A stretch of DNA of 64,000 bases from Anaerolineae bacterium (GTDB lineage Bacteria; Chloroflexota; Anaerolineae; UBA4142; SHND01). The notes under the pieces were generated by a model. It made no database searches, was not told the origin of the DNA, and worked only from the letters and a program-made list of their open reading frames with translations. Of the stretch, positions 1-8,517 are shown in pieces (position 1 is the stretch's first letter; every line of letters starts with the position of its first letter). The stretch is from NCBI GenBank assembly GCA_020851635.1, contig JADZCJ010000022.1, forward strand, positions 1-64,000, written 5' to 3'. Both the position numbers and the translations under genes were made by a program.

Positions 1-148
1 AGGGCTTGTTCGTAGGTCTTCCAGTTCCGAATGCGATATAATGACTTTTGGCATGAGCGTGTTTTCTTGTTTTGGTTTGGCATAACCCAAGATTATACGC
101 TTATGCCACTTTCATGCACCAACGCCGCATGAGATTGTCAGATTTATT

Positions 149-242
149 GGGGGTAGTTCTGTCCCGGTGGGCGGCGCGGTCTTCAAAATCGTTGCGAGGT
201 GGTTGTGCCATCTTGGGTGGGTTCGACTCCCATCTACTCCCG
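149..242 (+). tRNA. selC: tRNA-Sec (selenocysteine tRNA, anticodon TCA)
   Basis: This is a selenocysteine tRNA that reads UGA during selenoprotein synthesis. The acceptor stem is 8 bp (149-156 with 234-241, one G-T pair). The D stem is 6 bp with a 4-base loop (159-164 with 169-174). The anticodon loop CTTCAAA (181-187) carries TCA at 183-185 on a 5-bp stem. A long variable arm follows, then a T arm TGGG-TTCGACT-CCCA. The 8-bp acceptor, 6-bp D stem and long variable arm are the diagnostic set for bacterial tRNA-Sec. The discriminator base is G242 and CCA is not encoded. No selA, selB or selD lies in the window. Confidence 0.93.
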
Positions 243-333
243 CTTGTAGCAATGCCGGACGCGGACCGAGACGCCCCGGGCTCTGCCGGTGATTCATGTT
301 AACCGTGTCAGAATTGTATCAAACCACGCACGC

Positions 334-358
334 GTTGGGACTTGCAAGTAGTCCCAAC
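334..358. repeat. Perfect 9-bp hairpin between tRNA-Sec and the sigma factor gene
   Basis: The arms GTTGGGACT and AGTCCCAAC enclose a 7-base loop. There is no T-run on either side, so a classical intrinsic terminator is unlikely. It may help end the tRNA transcript or act in the leader of the downstream sigma gene. The rest of 243-512 shows no gene or recognisable RNA. Confidence 0.4.
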
Positions 359-512
359 ACCTACAAATCAATCGGAAAAACGCCGATAGGGTGAATTCTG
401 TCCGGAACGTATAGTAAGGCAAAACGACTATTCGGGCAAAAGTATTCGGACAAGAGTAGGAATTCGCGCCGGAATCCGGCGCAGCCGATTTCGGTTTTTG
501 AAAGCAATCAAT

Positions 513-1121
513 ATGGCAGCACGCTCTCATTCCAACCGGACGCCATCCGATCACGACTCGGACGCGCAATTGATGCTTCAGGTCCGCGCGCGTAAACAAT
601 GGGCGCTCGACATTCTCTATGACCGCTATCTCATGCGCGGGATTCGCCATGCGCGGCGCAGCGGGCTGGATACACAAACGGCAGAGGACATTGTCGCCGA
701 AGCGTTTTTCAAAATCTGGTTCCAGGCAGAAAAATTTCAGAGCGCGCGCGGCACCTTTAGCGGGTGGTTTCACACTATCGTCCACAACCTGGCGATTGAC
801 GAACTCCGGCGACTCCAGTCGCGCACAAATGCCCAGCTCAAGGCATACCTCGACAGATCCCCGAATGAGCACGAGGATAACGAAAACGAGTTCTTGCACG
901 CGCTGGAACAGATCCAACTGCGCGCGGCGCTGGCAGAACTTCCCAAGTCACAGCGGGACTTGCTCGAATTGGCATATGTGCAGGGCATGAGTCGCCGCGA
1001 AATCGCCAAACGGATGGCGCTGCCGCTGGGAACGGTGCACACCCGTGTGCGTCTGGGCAAGGAAAAGCTCAAGCGGCTGCTGCAGGACCCGGCAAGGTCA
1101 TTGAATTATTCGGCGGCTTGA
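513..1121 (+). CDS. ECF-type RNA polymerase sigma factor
   Basis: This is an alternative sigma factor of the sigma-70 ECF type that directs core RNA polymerase to a small regulon. The product is about 202 residues. Region 2 spans roughly residues 25-95 (AEDIVAEAFFKIW, then the FSGWFHTIVHNLAIDELRR segment). Region 4 lies at about 140-195 with the helix-turn-helix MSRREIAKRMALPLGTVHTRV. ATG 513 is chosen over the in-frame TTG at 498 because region 2 starts well downstream and neither has a good ribosome site. No anti-sigma gene follows; the next gene is convergent, 49 bp away. The target promoters cannot be read from the sequence. Confidence 0.85.
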   Translation: MAARSHSNRTPSDHDSDAQLMLQVRARKQWALDILYDRYLMRGIRHARRSGLDTQTAEDIVAEAFFKIWFQAEKFQSARGTFSGWFHTIVHNLAIDELRRLQSRTNAQLKAYLDRSPNEHEDNENEFLHALEQIQLRAALAELPKSQRDLLELAYVQGMSRREIAKRMALPLGTVHTRVRLGKEKLKRLLQDPARSLNYSAA

Positions 1122-1170
1122 TTCCGCAGTCGCTTGCACGCGGCAATGCCTCGCTCAAATCGGTCCATCG

Positions 1171-2943
1171 TCAATCAACTTGAGAGGTGGACCCGCCTAC
1201 CTCCAATGGAACTGTAACCAGAATTATAGTGCCCTGCCCGGGCGCACCTTGAATCTCCAATGTGCCCCGGACATTCTCCGCCCGTTCTCGCATACCCAAG
1301 AGACCGAGCGAACGATTACCCCGCACCTTGTCCACCTCAAAACCCTGACCGTTATCCTGAATGCAAAGGACCAACTCGCCGGCGCGCAGCTCGAGTTTGG
1401 CATTCACCCTGGTCGCGTTTGCATGACGCGCAACATTGGTGAGCGTTTCCTGAAAGATGCGAAACAGCGCTGTCGCCTGGGACTGATCCAGCGCCAGCTC
1501 GTCCTGAAGGATGTCACTTTCAACAATGATGCCGGTACGGGTCTGAAATTCCTGCGCATACCATTCGAGGGACGGTCCCAGGCCGAGGTCATCCAACATA
1601 ACCGGGCGCAGATGGCTCGAGAGACGCCGCACCGTCTTGATGGTTGCGTCAATCTGGTCAGTCATGGCGCGGGCGCGTTCGCGCAAAAGAGCGTTCCGTT
1701 TGGGCAAAAGAGCAGCCAGCGAAACCAAGTCCATTTTAAGAGCGGTGAGCGCCTGTCCGAGTTCGTCATGCAGCTCGCGCGCAATCTCGGTCCGTTCTTC
1801 CTCTCGAATCGTCTGCAAGCGCGCGGCAAGCGCGCGGAGCTGCGTGTATGAATCTTTGACAGCGCCCTCGGCGTCGGAGATCCGTTTGTACGCCTGCGCG
1901 TTCTCTATCGCAATACATGCGATTGGCGAGAGCGCCATCAGAAAATCCACATCGCTCTGAGTAAAAGGCGCCCGACCGGCTTTGTTGCGAATTTCGAAAA
2001 ACCCGACGACCTCTCCCCCCGCACCCAGAATCGGCGTACAGATGGCGTTCCTCACATCGCGATTGAACGGCAGCGCGTGCGGCATGAACGGATCGCGCGG
2101 CGCGTCGTTCGTCACATACGGTGCGCGATGTTCCAGTACCCATCCCGGAATACCGACCCCGGGCGCCCACGTGTGTTCGAGTTCTATACTCTTGCCGTTC
2201 ACGAGAAACCGGCGCATGCACATACCGTGCACAGTGCGTAACCCCGCAAAGCCACTCTCGCCACCCACAAACCTCATCGCTTCGTCAATCAGAATTTCGA
2301 ACGTCGCCTCGACATCCAGCGTCGAGTTGAGCTTGCTGCTGATACGCAAGAGCGCCCGTGTGGTCTCTTCTGCAAGGGTGCGTTCTGTGGTCTGACTGCC
2401 GGATTCACCGGCGGTGAGCTCACTCGTATTCGAGCGAGACTGCTCCAGCGCTTGCGCCTGCTCGACGCGTTTGCGCTCGGCGGTTTCCTCCCGGTCTTGG
2501 CGCGGCGCGGTGACATCGGGTGACACCCCAATGGCGTCCACCACCTCTATCATCGAGATGATACAGCACAATAATCCGCCACCGGGTCCCTTGCAGGGTG
2601 CGGAACTGACGGCAACCTCGCGGCGCGGTTGTCCCTCTTTTTCCAAGAGACAGACTCGGCGCAGGGCTTCGCCTGCCAGCACAGGGTCAAGCGAAAAAGG
2701 CGAGGGCAGCGTCGCCGCGTCATTGTTGCTCTCAGTGCGAGCCCATATCAACCGATAGGCGTTCGAAAACGGTTGACCCAACGGGTCGGCATCAGCAAGA
2801 GCCAGCGCAGCCGGATTTGCCAGCACGACAATGCCCCGGCTGTCGCAGACCACAACAGCCGCGTCCGTCCGGTCGAGCACAAAATGGGCAAGGTCCTGTT
2901 CTGAAATAGAAAGCGGTTCAGCCCAAGTACGCGTGACAAGCAT
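1171..2943 (-). CDS. PAS-GAF sensor histidine kinase, NarX/DegS type
   Basis: This is a cytoplasmic two-component sensor kinase of 590 residues. A PAS-like segment covers about 15-130, a GAF domain about 205-345, the HisKA_3 dimerisation domain about 370-450 with phospho-acceptor His392 (motif EIARELHDELGQ), and an HATPase domain about 485-580 with an N-box (ETLTNVARHA) and G-boxes (DNGQGF, GLLGMRERA). There are no membrane segments, so it probably senses an internal or diffusible signal through PAS/GAF. Kinases of this family normally pair with NarL/LuxR regulators; the NarL-type regulator at 4844-5473 is the obvious local candidate, though the pairing is inference. It is transcribed divergently from the second sigma factor. 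Confidence 0.88.
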   Translation of the reverse strand: MLVTRTWAEPLSISEQDLAHFVLDRTDAAVVVCDSRGIVVLANPAALALADADPLGQPFSNAYRLIWARTESNNDAATLPSPFSLDPVLAGEALRRVCLLEKEGQPRREVAVSSAPCKGPGGGLLCCIISMIEVVDAIGVSPDVTAPRQDREETAERKRVEQAQALEQSRSNTSELTAGESGSQTTERTLAEETTRALLRISSKLNSTLDVEATFEILIDEAMRFVGGESGFAGLRTVHGMCMRRFLVNGKSIELEHTWAPGVGIPGWVLEHRAPYVTNDAPRDPFMPHALPFNRDVRNAICTPILGAGGEVVGFFEIRNKAGRAPFTQSDVDFLMALSPIACIAIENAQAYKRISDAEGAVKDSYTQLRALAARLQTIREEERTEIARELHDELGQALTALKMDLVSLAALLPKRNALLRERARAMTDQIDATIKTVRRLSSHLRPVMLDDLGLGPSLEWYAQEFQTRTGIIVESDILQDELALDQSQATALFRIFQETLTNVARHANATRVNAKLELRAGELVLCIQDNGQGFEVDKVRGNRSLGLLGMRERAENVRGTLEIQGAPGQGTIILVTVPLEVGGSTSQVD

Positions 2944-3046
2944 AGGGTTAGATTATAGCCCGTCCGACAAAAACTCCAATCGGCAAAAGGATATATCCCA
3001 TGTAGGACAAACCCTTACATCCCTTTTGCCCTGTGCGCTTACATCG

Positions 3047-3067
3047 CTATCAGAATTGAACTGATAG
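3047..3067. promoter_or_regulatory. Inverted repeat, possible operator between kinase and sigma factor genes
   Basis: CTATCAG and CTGATAG are perfect 7-bp arms around a 7-base spacer, in the divergent region between the histidine kinase (starts 2943, minus) and the ECF sigma gene (starts 3207, plus). A second imperfect dyad (ATGTAGG ... CCTTACAT) lies just upstream around 3000-3020. The symmetry and position suggest a binding site for a dimeric regulator; its identity is unknown. Confidence 0.4.
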
Positions 3068-3206
3068 AGTTTAGCCGTTGAAAAAGGTATTGTGACTCTC
3101 GATCCACCCTGGCAAGGGAAATATTCAGAGCACGCGAGTCGTGAGACTCGATACTGCGCCAAGAAATTACCGGCTGCTGCACCACCAGGTTAAACTCGGA
3201 GTCAAA

Positions 3207-3788
3207 ATGGTACACAATGAAAAGGAACTCGTTGAGCGCGCAGCTCGGCGCGACCCCAAGGCGTTTGGAGCCCTGTACGAACTATATTTTGATAAAATTT
3301 ACAACTATTTGTATTTCAAGACCATGCATCGCAATGAAGCAGAGGACTTGACGGCGCTGGTTTTTATGAAGGCGTGGGAAGCAATCGGGAATTTTGAGTG
3401 GCAAGGATACCCATTCTCTACCTGGCTGTACCGGATCGCCCACAATCAACTGGTTGACCATTATCGGACCCATCGCCAGGTATTGCCAATCGAGGTGGCA
3501 GAGAACCGTGAGAGCGGCGATGACCCGTTCGAAGCGGTCGAGCGGATGTCCGTGTTGGCGCAGGTGCGTGGCGCGATTGGAAATCTGACGAACGAACAAC
3601 AAAAGGTCGTCACGATGCGCTATTTTGAGGGATACAGCATCCGCGAAATTGCGAACAAGATGGGCAAAGCGCCGGATGCGGTGCGCGCGATGCAGCACAG
3701 AGCGCTCAAAGCATTGCAGCCGCGCATGCGAGCATCAGAACCCCTTGGGGATCCGCGGCGCGGCAAAGTTGCCATGCCGGCGCAGTAA
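3207..3788 (+). CDS. ECF-type RNA polymerase sigma factor
   Basis: This is a second ECF sigma factor of 193 residues. Region 2 covers about 10-80 (ELYFDKIYNYLYFKTMHRNEAEDLTALVFMKAW, then PFSTWLYRIAHNQLVDHYR). Region 4 covers about 115-170 with the helix-turn-helix YSIREIANKMGKAPDAVRAMQHRA. ATG 3207 is preferred because GGAG (3198-3201) sits 5 bases upstream; an in-frame GTG at 3141 has no such site. The C-terminal ~20 residues are basic and poorly structured. No anti-sigma partner is adjacent, and the next gene (a stress-type membrane protein) is convergent. It differs clearly from the sigma factor at 513. Confidence 0.88.
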   Translation: MVHNEKELVERAARRDPKAFGALYELYFDKIYNYLYFKTMHRNEAEDLTALVFMKAWEAIGNFEWQGYPFSTWLYRIAHNQLVDHYRTHRQVLPIEVAENRESGDDPFEAVERMSVLAQVRGAIGNLTNEQQKVVTMRYFEGYSIREIANKMGKAPDAVRAMQHRALKALQPRMRASEPLGDPRRGKVAMPAQ

Positions 3789-3795
3789 TCGGAGA

Positions 3796-3820
3796 GGGGG
3801 CATCGGAATGCCCCCGATTT
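3796..3820 (+). terminator. Hairpin downstream of the second sigma factor gene
   Basis: GGGGGCAT (3796-3803) and ATGCCCCC (3808-3815) pair perfectly around a CGGA tetraloop, followed by only a short ATTT. It begins 7 bases after the sigma stop codon and lies between convergent genes. It is probably a weak intrinsic terminator. Confidence 0.55.
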
Positions 3821-3847
3821 GCCGGTTTTCGGTCGGGGCGACAAACC

Positions 3848-4111
3848 TTACACCGGAGCGCGCCCCGGCAGAGCGCGACCGACTGCGATCAGAATAACTG
3901 CTCCAAGCACAGCGATCACAATGCTGGCGAGATTGATGTCATTCACCGCATCCTGCCCCCCAAACAATAATATTGTCAAAAAACCGCCCAGGACCGCGCC
4001 CACGACACCGACGATAATATCACCAATGACGCCGTATCCGCCTTTTTTTATCGTCATCCCAGCCGCCCAGCCAGCCACCAAACCGACAACGATCCATGCC
4101 AGAATACTCAT
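3848..4111 (-). CDS. GlsB/YeaQ/YmgE-family small membrane protein
   Basis: This is an 87-residue, very hydrophobic protein of the transglycosylase-associated/GlsB family, usually induced in general stress. Three predicted membrane helices lie at about 3-20, 28-50 and 60-80. The Gly-rich pattern (GLVAGWAAGM, GDIIVGVVGAVLGG) is typical of the family, and the length is normal. A strong ribosome site AGGAG lies 8 bases before the ATG on the minus strand. Biochemical function in this family is not established. Proximity to an ECF sigma gene makes stress control plausible but is not proof. Confidence 0.85.
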   Translation of the reverse strand: MSILAWIVVGLVAGWAAGMTIKKGGYGVIGDIIVGVVGAVLGGFLTILLFGGQDAVNDINLASIVIAVLGAVILIAVGRALPGRAPV

Positions 4112-4427
4112 TTTTCCGCACTCCTTGTTAAATCATTTTATTTCGTGAACGGAAATTAATCCGGCTTGCGCGGTGTCTGTGCGCGTTTCCGCGCATGTCA
4201 CTGCAAGATACCATGTCGCTCATTTCGGCTGTATCAGCGCAAGCATGAATCTCTTGTAAGCGTCAGCCAACCTCGACTTGTAAGATATGTCTGACAAGCG
4301 GCGCATCGAAAGGTGAGTTATAATCGTTTATTACAGCGGCAAAGCAGGCGTCAAATTCAGGTGGGTGCGGGATTGCTTGTTCTCAAACGCGCAGGTGACA
4401 AAACAACACGGTACAGCGCGAGGACTC
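4112..4427. other. Divergent intergenic region upstream of GlsB and the response regulators
   Basis: No gene is seen in these 316 bases. A TATAAT box at 4319-4324 could serve the plus-strand regulator gene, but the best upstream match, CTGACA at 4291-4296, is 22 bases away, so the -35 is uncertain. The 8-mer CTTGTAAG occurs twice (near 4254 and 4277) and could be a direct-repeat binding site. Confidence 0.35.
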
Positions 4428-4820
4428 ATGAATGTTTTTGTGGTGGAAGATTCGTCTCTACTACGGGAGCGATTGATTCGAACCTTGAACGAAATACGCG
4501 GAATACAAGTGTCCGGTTTCAGCGACACGGCAGATGAAGCAATTCAGTTAATCGAACAAGCGCGGCCCGATGCGATTATTCTGGATATCCGCTTGCGGCA
4601 AGGCAATGGCTATCAGGTGCTGCAAAAGGTCAAGTCTCCCGGCAAACCCCCGCTTGTGATCATCCTGACTAATTTCGCCTATCCACAATATCGCAAACGC
4701 TATCTGGATGCAGGCGCAGATTTCTTTTTCGACAAGTCCAACGAATTTGACAAGGTAGTGCTTGTCCTCAGCCAATATCTCAAGAGACCAAAATCAAGTA
4801 GCGACGCTTTGGACGCGTGA
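4428..4820 (+). CDS. Stand-alone response regulator receiver domain
   Basis: This is a single-domain CheY-like receiver of 130 residues with no output domain. The acidic pair is E7-D8, the phospho-acceptor D53 (ILDIRL), the switch Thr T81 and the conserved Lys K103 (FFFDKS). ATG 4428 is chosen because GAGG lies 4-8 bases upstream and the receiver fold starts at residue 1. The stop codon lies 24 bases before the ATG of the NarL-type regulator that follows, so the two are probably co-transcribed. It may act as a phosphate sink or a protein-interaction switch in the same pathway; that role is inferred. Confidence 0.85.
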   Translation: MNVFVVEDSSLLRERLIRTLNEIRGIQVSGFSDTADEAIQLIEQARPDAIILDIRLRQGNGYQVLQKVKSPGKPPLVIILTNFAYPQYRKRYLDAGADFFFDKSNEFDKVVLVLSQYLKRPKSSSDALDA

Positions 4821-4843
4821 ACAGAAACGAAAAACGACGCACC

Positions 4844-5473
4844 ATGAAAATTCTCATCGCAGATGATCACGCGGTGGTTCGCCAGGGACTGCGCCTGATT
4901 CTGGCAAACGAATTCAAAAAAGCGACGTTTGGCGAAGCGCAGGATACTCCCGAGCTATTTGACTGCTTGAAACAAGACCAGTGGGACGCGGTTGTGATGG
5001 ACCTCTCGATGCCCGGCGGGAATGGGCTGAGCACCCTCAAAGAAATCAAACACGCGCACCCGCAGATGCCCGTGCTGATTCTGAGCATGTATCCCGAAGA
5101 CCAATACGCCGTTCGCACGCTCAAAGCCGGCGCTTCGGGTTACTTGACCAAGGAAAGCGCGCCGGAGGAGCTCGTCCAGGCGATACAAAAAATCTTGCGC
5201 GGCGGGCGCTATATCAATGCCTCGGTCGCAGAAGAGCTTTTGCTCCAGTTGGGCAACGAAGATGATCGTCCGCCCCACGAACTCTTGTCAGACCGTGAGT
5301 ATCAGGTCCTGTGCATGATTGCATCGGGCAAAGAAGTCGGACAGATCGCCACAGAGCTCTCGTTGAGCGTCAAGACCATAAGCACGTACCGGGCGCGTAT
5401 TATGGAAAAGATGAACATGAAGACCAACGCCGAGCTGACACATTACGCAATTGAAAACAAGTTGGTAATGTAG
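4844..5473 (+). CDS. NarL/FixJ-family DNA-binding response regulator
   Basis: This is a transcription regulator of 209 residues. The receiver domain covers about 1-120 with acidic residues D7-D8, phospho-acceptor D53 (VVMDLSMPGG) and Lys in YLTKES. A LuxR-type helix-turn-helix covers about 145-205 (LSDREYQVLCMIASGK ... LSVKTISTYRARIMEKM). ATG 4844 gives the standard MKILIADDH start. An upstream GTG at 4817 overlaps the stop of the preceding receiver gene and could allow translational coupling. A strong terminator follows directly. It is the likely partner of the histidine kinase at 1171-2943, based on family pairing and proximity only. Confidence 0.9.
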   Translation: MKILIADDHAVVRQGLRLILANEFKKATFGEAQDTPELFDCLKQDQWDAVVMDLSMPGGNGLSTLKEIKHAHPQMPVLILSMYPEDQYAVRTLKAGASGYLTKESAPEELVQAIQKILRGGRYINASVAEELLLQLGNEDDRPPHELLSDREYQVLCMIASGKEVGQIATELSLSVKTISTYRARIMEKMNMKTNAELTHYAIENKLVM

Positions 5474-5480
5474 GAACGAA

Positions 5481-5513
5481 AACGCCCCGTGCGAGACCGC
5501 ACGGGGCGTTTTT
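5481..5513 (+). terminator. Strong intrinsic terminator after the response regulator pair
   Basis: AACGCCCCGTGCG (5481-5493) and its exact complement (5498-5510) form a 13-bp stem around AGAC, running into a T-rich end. It starts 7 bases after the stop codon of the NarL-type regulator. Confidence 0.95.
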
Positions 5514-5633
5514 GTGTCGGCGCAGCAAATTGCCCGGAACGGCTCTCTGCAAGATCCTTGTATAATGCGTTCGATCCTGTTGGCAATTCCGTTTTTATGC
5601 CAGGTTTTATATGCCATTTGACTCTATTTTCCA

Positions 5634-7460
5634 ATGATTCGCGTACGACAACACAACTTGACAGATGAGCACAATCGAACGCTCTTGCTCAGGGGCGTCA
5701 ATCTGGGCGGAAGCAGCAAGATTCCGGCAAGTCCGCGCGTGGACCTGGCTGACCCGCGCTTTTACAACGAACGTATCGTTTCATTTGTCGGTCGTCCCTT
5801 TCCGCTGGACCGAGCGGACGAACATTTGACGCGATTGCGCTCGTGGGGACTGACGTTTTTGCGTCTCGTCGTGACCTGGGAGGCGCTGGAACACGCGGGA
5901 CCCGGAATCTATGATAGCCGGTACATAGAATATCTGCGCGCGCTGCTCAAGAAAGCAGGCGAGCATGGGTTTCACGCGGTGATTGACCCGCATCAGGATG
6001 TGTGGAGTCGTTTCACGGGCGGAGATGGCGCTCCGGCTTGGACCCTCGAATGTCTCGGCTTTGACCTGACTAAACTGGTCGAGAGCGGCGCAGCCATGGT
6101 CTATGACTGGAACGCAAATCGTCCGCCCCTCTTGATCTGGGCGACCAATTACGCGCGCCTTGCGCCCGCCACCATGTTCACGCTGTTTTTTGCGGGCAAC
6201 GATTTTGCGCCCGAGACGCGCGTGGACGGGATGCCCGCGCAAGAATTTCTCCAGCAGCATTATCTTGGCGCATTCACCCATCTTGCCGCAAACCTACGAG
6301 ACCTGGATTGCGTGGTGGGATACGAAGTAATGAATGAACCATCGCGCGGGTATATCGGCTGGAAGAACCTGAAATCCTCGGGTCAATTTCGCTACTGGCC
6401 CACACCCTCCCCCTATCAAGGGATGCTGCTCGGCGCGGGCTATCCTCAACGCGTGTGGCTGCATATGACCAACAAGCAGCGGGCACGCGTCTGGCTTCCG
6501 GGATATGATTGTATCTGGAAGCAAAATGGGGTGTGGGATGTAGACTCGCGCGGCAGACCGCAGCTGCTTCGCCCGTCACATTTTACGCGGGTGCAGGGGC
6601 ACGAGCACAGCTTGCGCCAAGAGTATTATCCGCGTTTTGCCCTTGAATTTGCGCGCGCCATTCGACGAGCAGACCCGGAGGCGATAATTTTTGTGCAGGG
6701 CGAGCCGGGAGAGCGCGCGCCGCGGGTCAGCAGTCAGGCGCTCGAAAACGCCGTGTATGCCCCCCATTGGTACGATGGCATTACGCTGATGGTGCGCCGT
6801 TATTGGAACCATATCGGGGTTGATATGTTGGAAAGACGCATCGTCCTCGGCGCGGGAGCAATTCAACAATCATTCGCAGCCCAGCTGGCGTTTTTTCGAC
6901 ACGAGGCAGAAACGGAAATGGGGGGGATGCCCGTTCTGCTCGGCGAATTTGGCGTTCCATTCGATTTGCACAATCGCCCCTGGCTGCGCGCAGCGGACGA
7001 ACTATTGACGACACGGGCGCTGGACCGGTCCTTTCGCGCGCTGGAAAAGAACCTCATGAGCGGGACCTTGTGGAACTATTCGGCAGACAATACCCACGAA
7101 CGCGGTGACTCGTTCAACGGCGAGGACATGTCCATCTTTAGCGTTTCCGAACAGACGCAACCGCAAAAGATTGATTCCGGCGGACGCGCCCTGCGCGCGG
7201 TCATCCGCCCTTACCCACGCGCCACGGCAGGCGAACTGCTCAGAATTCATTATGATTGGCTCACCCACAAATTCGAGTTTGAGTATCGGCACGATCCGAA
7301 AATCAGCGCGCCGACAGAGATTTTTGTGCCGAACCATCCTTATCCGAACGGGTTTGAAGTAGAGCTGTCGGACGGCGCTTGGCAGTATCGCGAGAACACT
7401 ATATTTTACCAACCGGACACGGGACAACCCGCGCATAAAATTGTGATAACCAAGAGATAG
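5634..7460 (+). CDS. Glycoside hydrolase family 5, glycosylceramidase-like
   Basis: This is a retaining beta-glycosidase of the GH5 (cellulase-fold) family, 608 residues. The N-terminal TIM-barrel carries ILV-rich strands, an IDPHQDVWSRFTGGDGAP motif near 117-134, the acid/base Glu E235 in YEVMNEPSRG and the nucleophile Glu E438 in LLGEFGVPFD. A C-terminal beta-rich segment covers about 500-608. The DPHQD and NEPSRG motifs match the endoglycoceramidase/glucosylceramidase branch rather than endoglucanases. There is no signal peptide, so it probably acts inside the cell on a glycolipid or glycoside; substrate is inference. A TATAAT box lies at 5561-5566. It is followed 67 bp later by the PEP-synthase-like gene. 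Confidence 0.82.
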   Translation: MIRVRQHNLTDEHNRTLLLRGVNLGGSSKIPASPRVDLADPRFYNERIVSFVGRPFPLDRADEHLTRLRSWGLTFLRLVVTWEALEHAGPGIYDSRYIEYLRALLKKAGEHGFHAVIDPHQDVWSRFTGGDGAPAWTLECLGFDLTKLVESGAAMVYDWNANRPPLLIWATNYARLAPATMFTLFFAGNDFAPETRVDGMPAQEFLQQHYLGAFTHLAANLRDLDCVVGYEVMNEPSRGYIGWKNLKSSGQFRYWPTPSPYQGMLLGAGYPQRVWLHMTNKQRARVWLPGYDCIWKQNGVWDVDSRGRPQLLRPSHFTRVQGHEHSLRQEYYPRFALEFARAIRRADPEAIIFVQGEPGERAPRVSSQALENAVYAPHWYDGITLMVRRYWNHIGVDMLERRIVLGAGAIQQSFAAQLAFFRHEAETEMGGMPVLLGEFGVPFDLHNRPWLRAADELLTTRALDRSFRALEKNLMSGTLWNYSADNTHERGDSFNGEDMSIFSVSEQTQPQKIDSGGRALRAVIRPYPRATAGELLRIHYDWLTHKFEFEYRHDPKISAPTEIFVPNHPYPNGFEVELSDGAWQYRENTIFYQPDTGQPAHKIVITKR

Positions 7461-7527
7461 CGCGCGAATTTGCAATTCTGGTCGAACGCGCTAGAGTGAG
7501 AACAAAATCAATTGAAAGTGACGACTG

Positions 7528-8484
7528 ATGACAACAATGATTCGTGCGCTCGGTGATGTATCTCGCGCGGATGCTCCGCTGGTGGGAACAAAAGCGGGCG
7601 CGCTCGGCGAGCTGCACCGGGCAGGGTTTAATGTGCCACGCGGGTTTATTCTGACAACCGAGGCATACAAGGTGTTTCTGGAACCGGTGTGCGCCAAAAT
7701 TCTGGCAAAGTTGACCGACAGTGTGATCATGGACCCGGCAGAGCTGGAGGATATGGCGGAAGCTATACGCGCGGAAATTCACGCACTCGCATTTCCTGAT
7801 TCTTTACACAGCGCGCTCGAAGGGGCGCTGGCGGGCTTGACGCAGGACGAGAAAACATCCCTAATTGCGCGCACCTCAACACCCTCCGATGATCTCGCAA
7901 CCTCGTTTGGCAGCGGGGTCGCCCGCGCATATCTGGGGCTGGTGGGCACCGAGGAGCTCGAACGCGCGTCCGCCAAATGCTGGGGTGCGTTGTGGAATTC
8001 GCGGTCCATGTATTATCGGCACCGCAAAAAGATCGGACAGACCGAAGTGGCGCTGGCAGTGCTGGTTCAGCCCATGATTCGGGCAGAGAGCGCGGGAGTG
8101 ATGTTTACACAAAACCCGATGAGCGGGGCGCGCAATGAAATCCAAATCAACGCAATTCGGGGGTTGGGCGCGCCGCTGATGGGCGCGCGCTTTCGTCCCG
8201 ACCAGTTTCTCGTGGACAAGGCGAGCGTCGAAATCACGGACCGGACGGTTGAGGAACAAACGGTGCAGCTCGTTGTTGGCGCGGACGGACACCTCGAAGA
8301 ACATGGCATCGCGTCAGAATTGACCGAAACACCCGCGCTGACGGATACGCAGGTCAAGACGCTCGCCGCGCAGGGCAATCGTATTCAGGAACTATTTGGG
8401 GCGCCGCAAGACATCGAGTGGGCGTTTGTTGGCGGCGCACTCTATGTGCTACAAGCGCGCCCCATGACTGTGAGAACGGTATAA
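7528..8484 (+). CDS. Stand-alone PEP/pyruvate-binding (PpsA/PPDK N-terminal) domain protein
   Basis: This protein of 318 residues matches only the ATP-grasp nucleotide-binding half of PEP synthase and pyruvate phosphate dikinase. Recognisable blocks are KAGALGELHRAGFNVPRGF near the start, ARTSTPSDDLATSFGSG (~115-132), AGVMFTQNPMSG (~190), a GLGAPLMGARFRPDQFLVDK block (~212-231) and a terminal IEWAFVGGALYVLQARPMTV. The swivelling phospho-His domain and the PEP-binding barrel of the full enzyme (about 800-900 residues) are absent. The next gene is convergent, and a perfect terminator follows, so this is a complete short gene rather than a window artefact. It may work with separately encoded partner domains; the substrate is unknown. 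Confidence 0.8.
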   Translation: MTTMIRALGDVSRADAPLVGTKAGALGELHRAGFNVPRGFILTTEAYKVFLEPVCAKILAKLTDSVIMDPAELEDMAEAIRAEIHALAFPDSLHSALEGALAGLTQDEKTSLIARTSTPSDDLATSFGSGVARAYLGLVGTEELERASAKCWGALWNSRSMYYRHRKKIGQTEVALAVLVQPMIRAESAGVMFTQNPMSGARNEIQINAIRGLGAPLMGARFRPDQFLVDKASVEITDRTVEEQTVQLVVGADGHLEEHGIASELTETPALTDTQVKTLAAQGNRIQELFGAPQDIEWAFVGGALYVLQARPMTVRTV

Positions 8485-8517
8485 GAGATTCAGCGCAGGG
8501 ACCGATCATAGAGCACT

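Noticed and set aside
4291-4324. CTGACA/TATAAT promoter for the receiver gene at 4428
   Set aside because: Spacing is 22 bp, outside the usual 16-19 bp, so it is mentioned only as an uncertain feature of the intergenic region.
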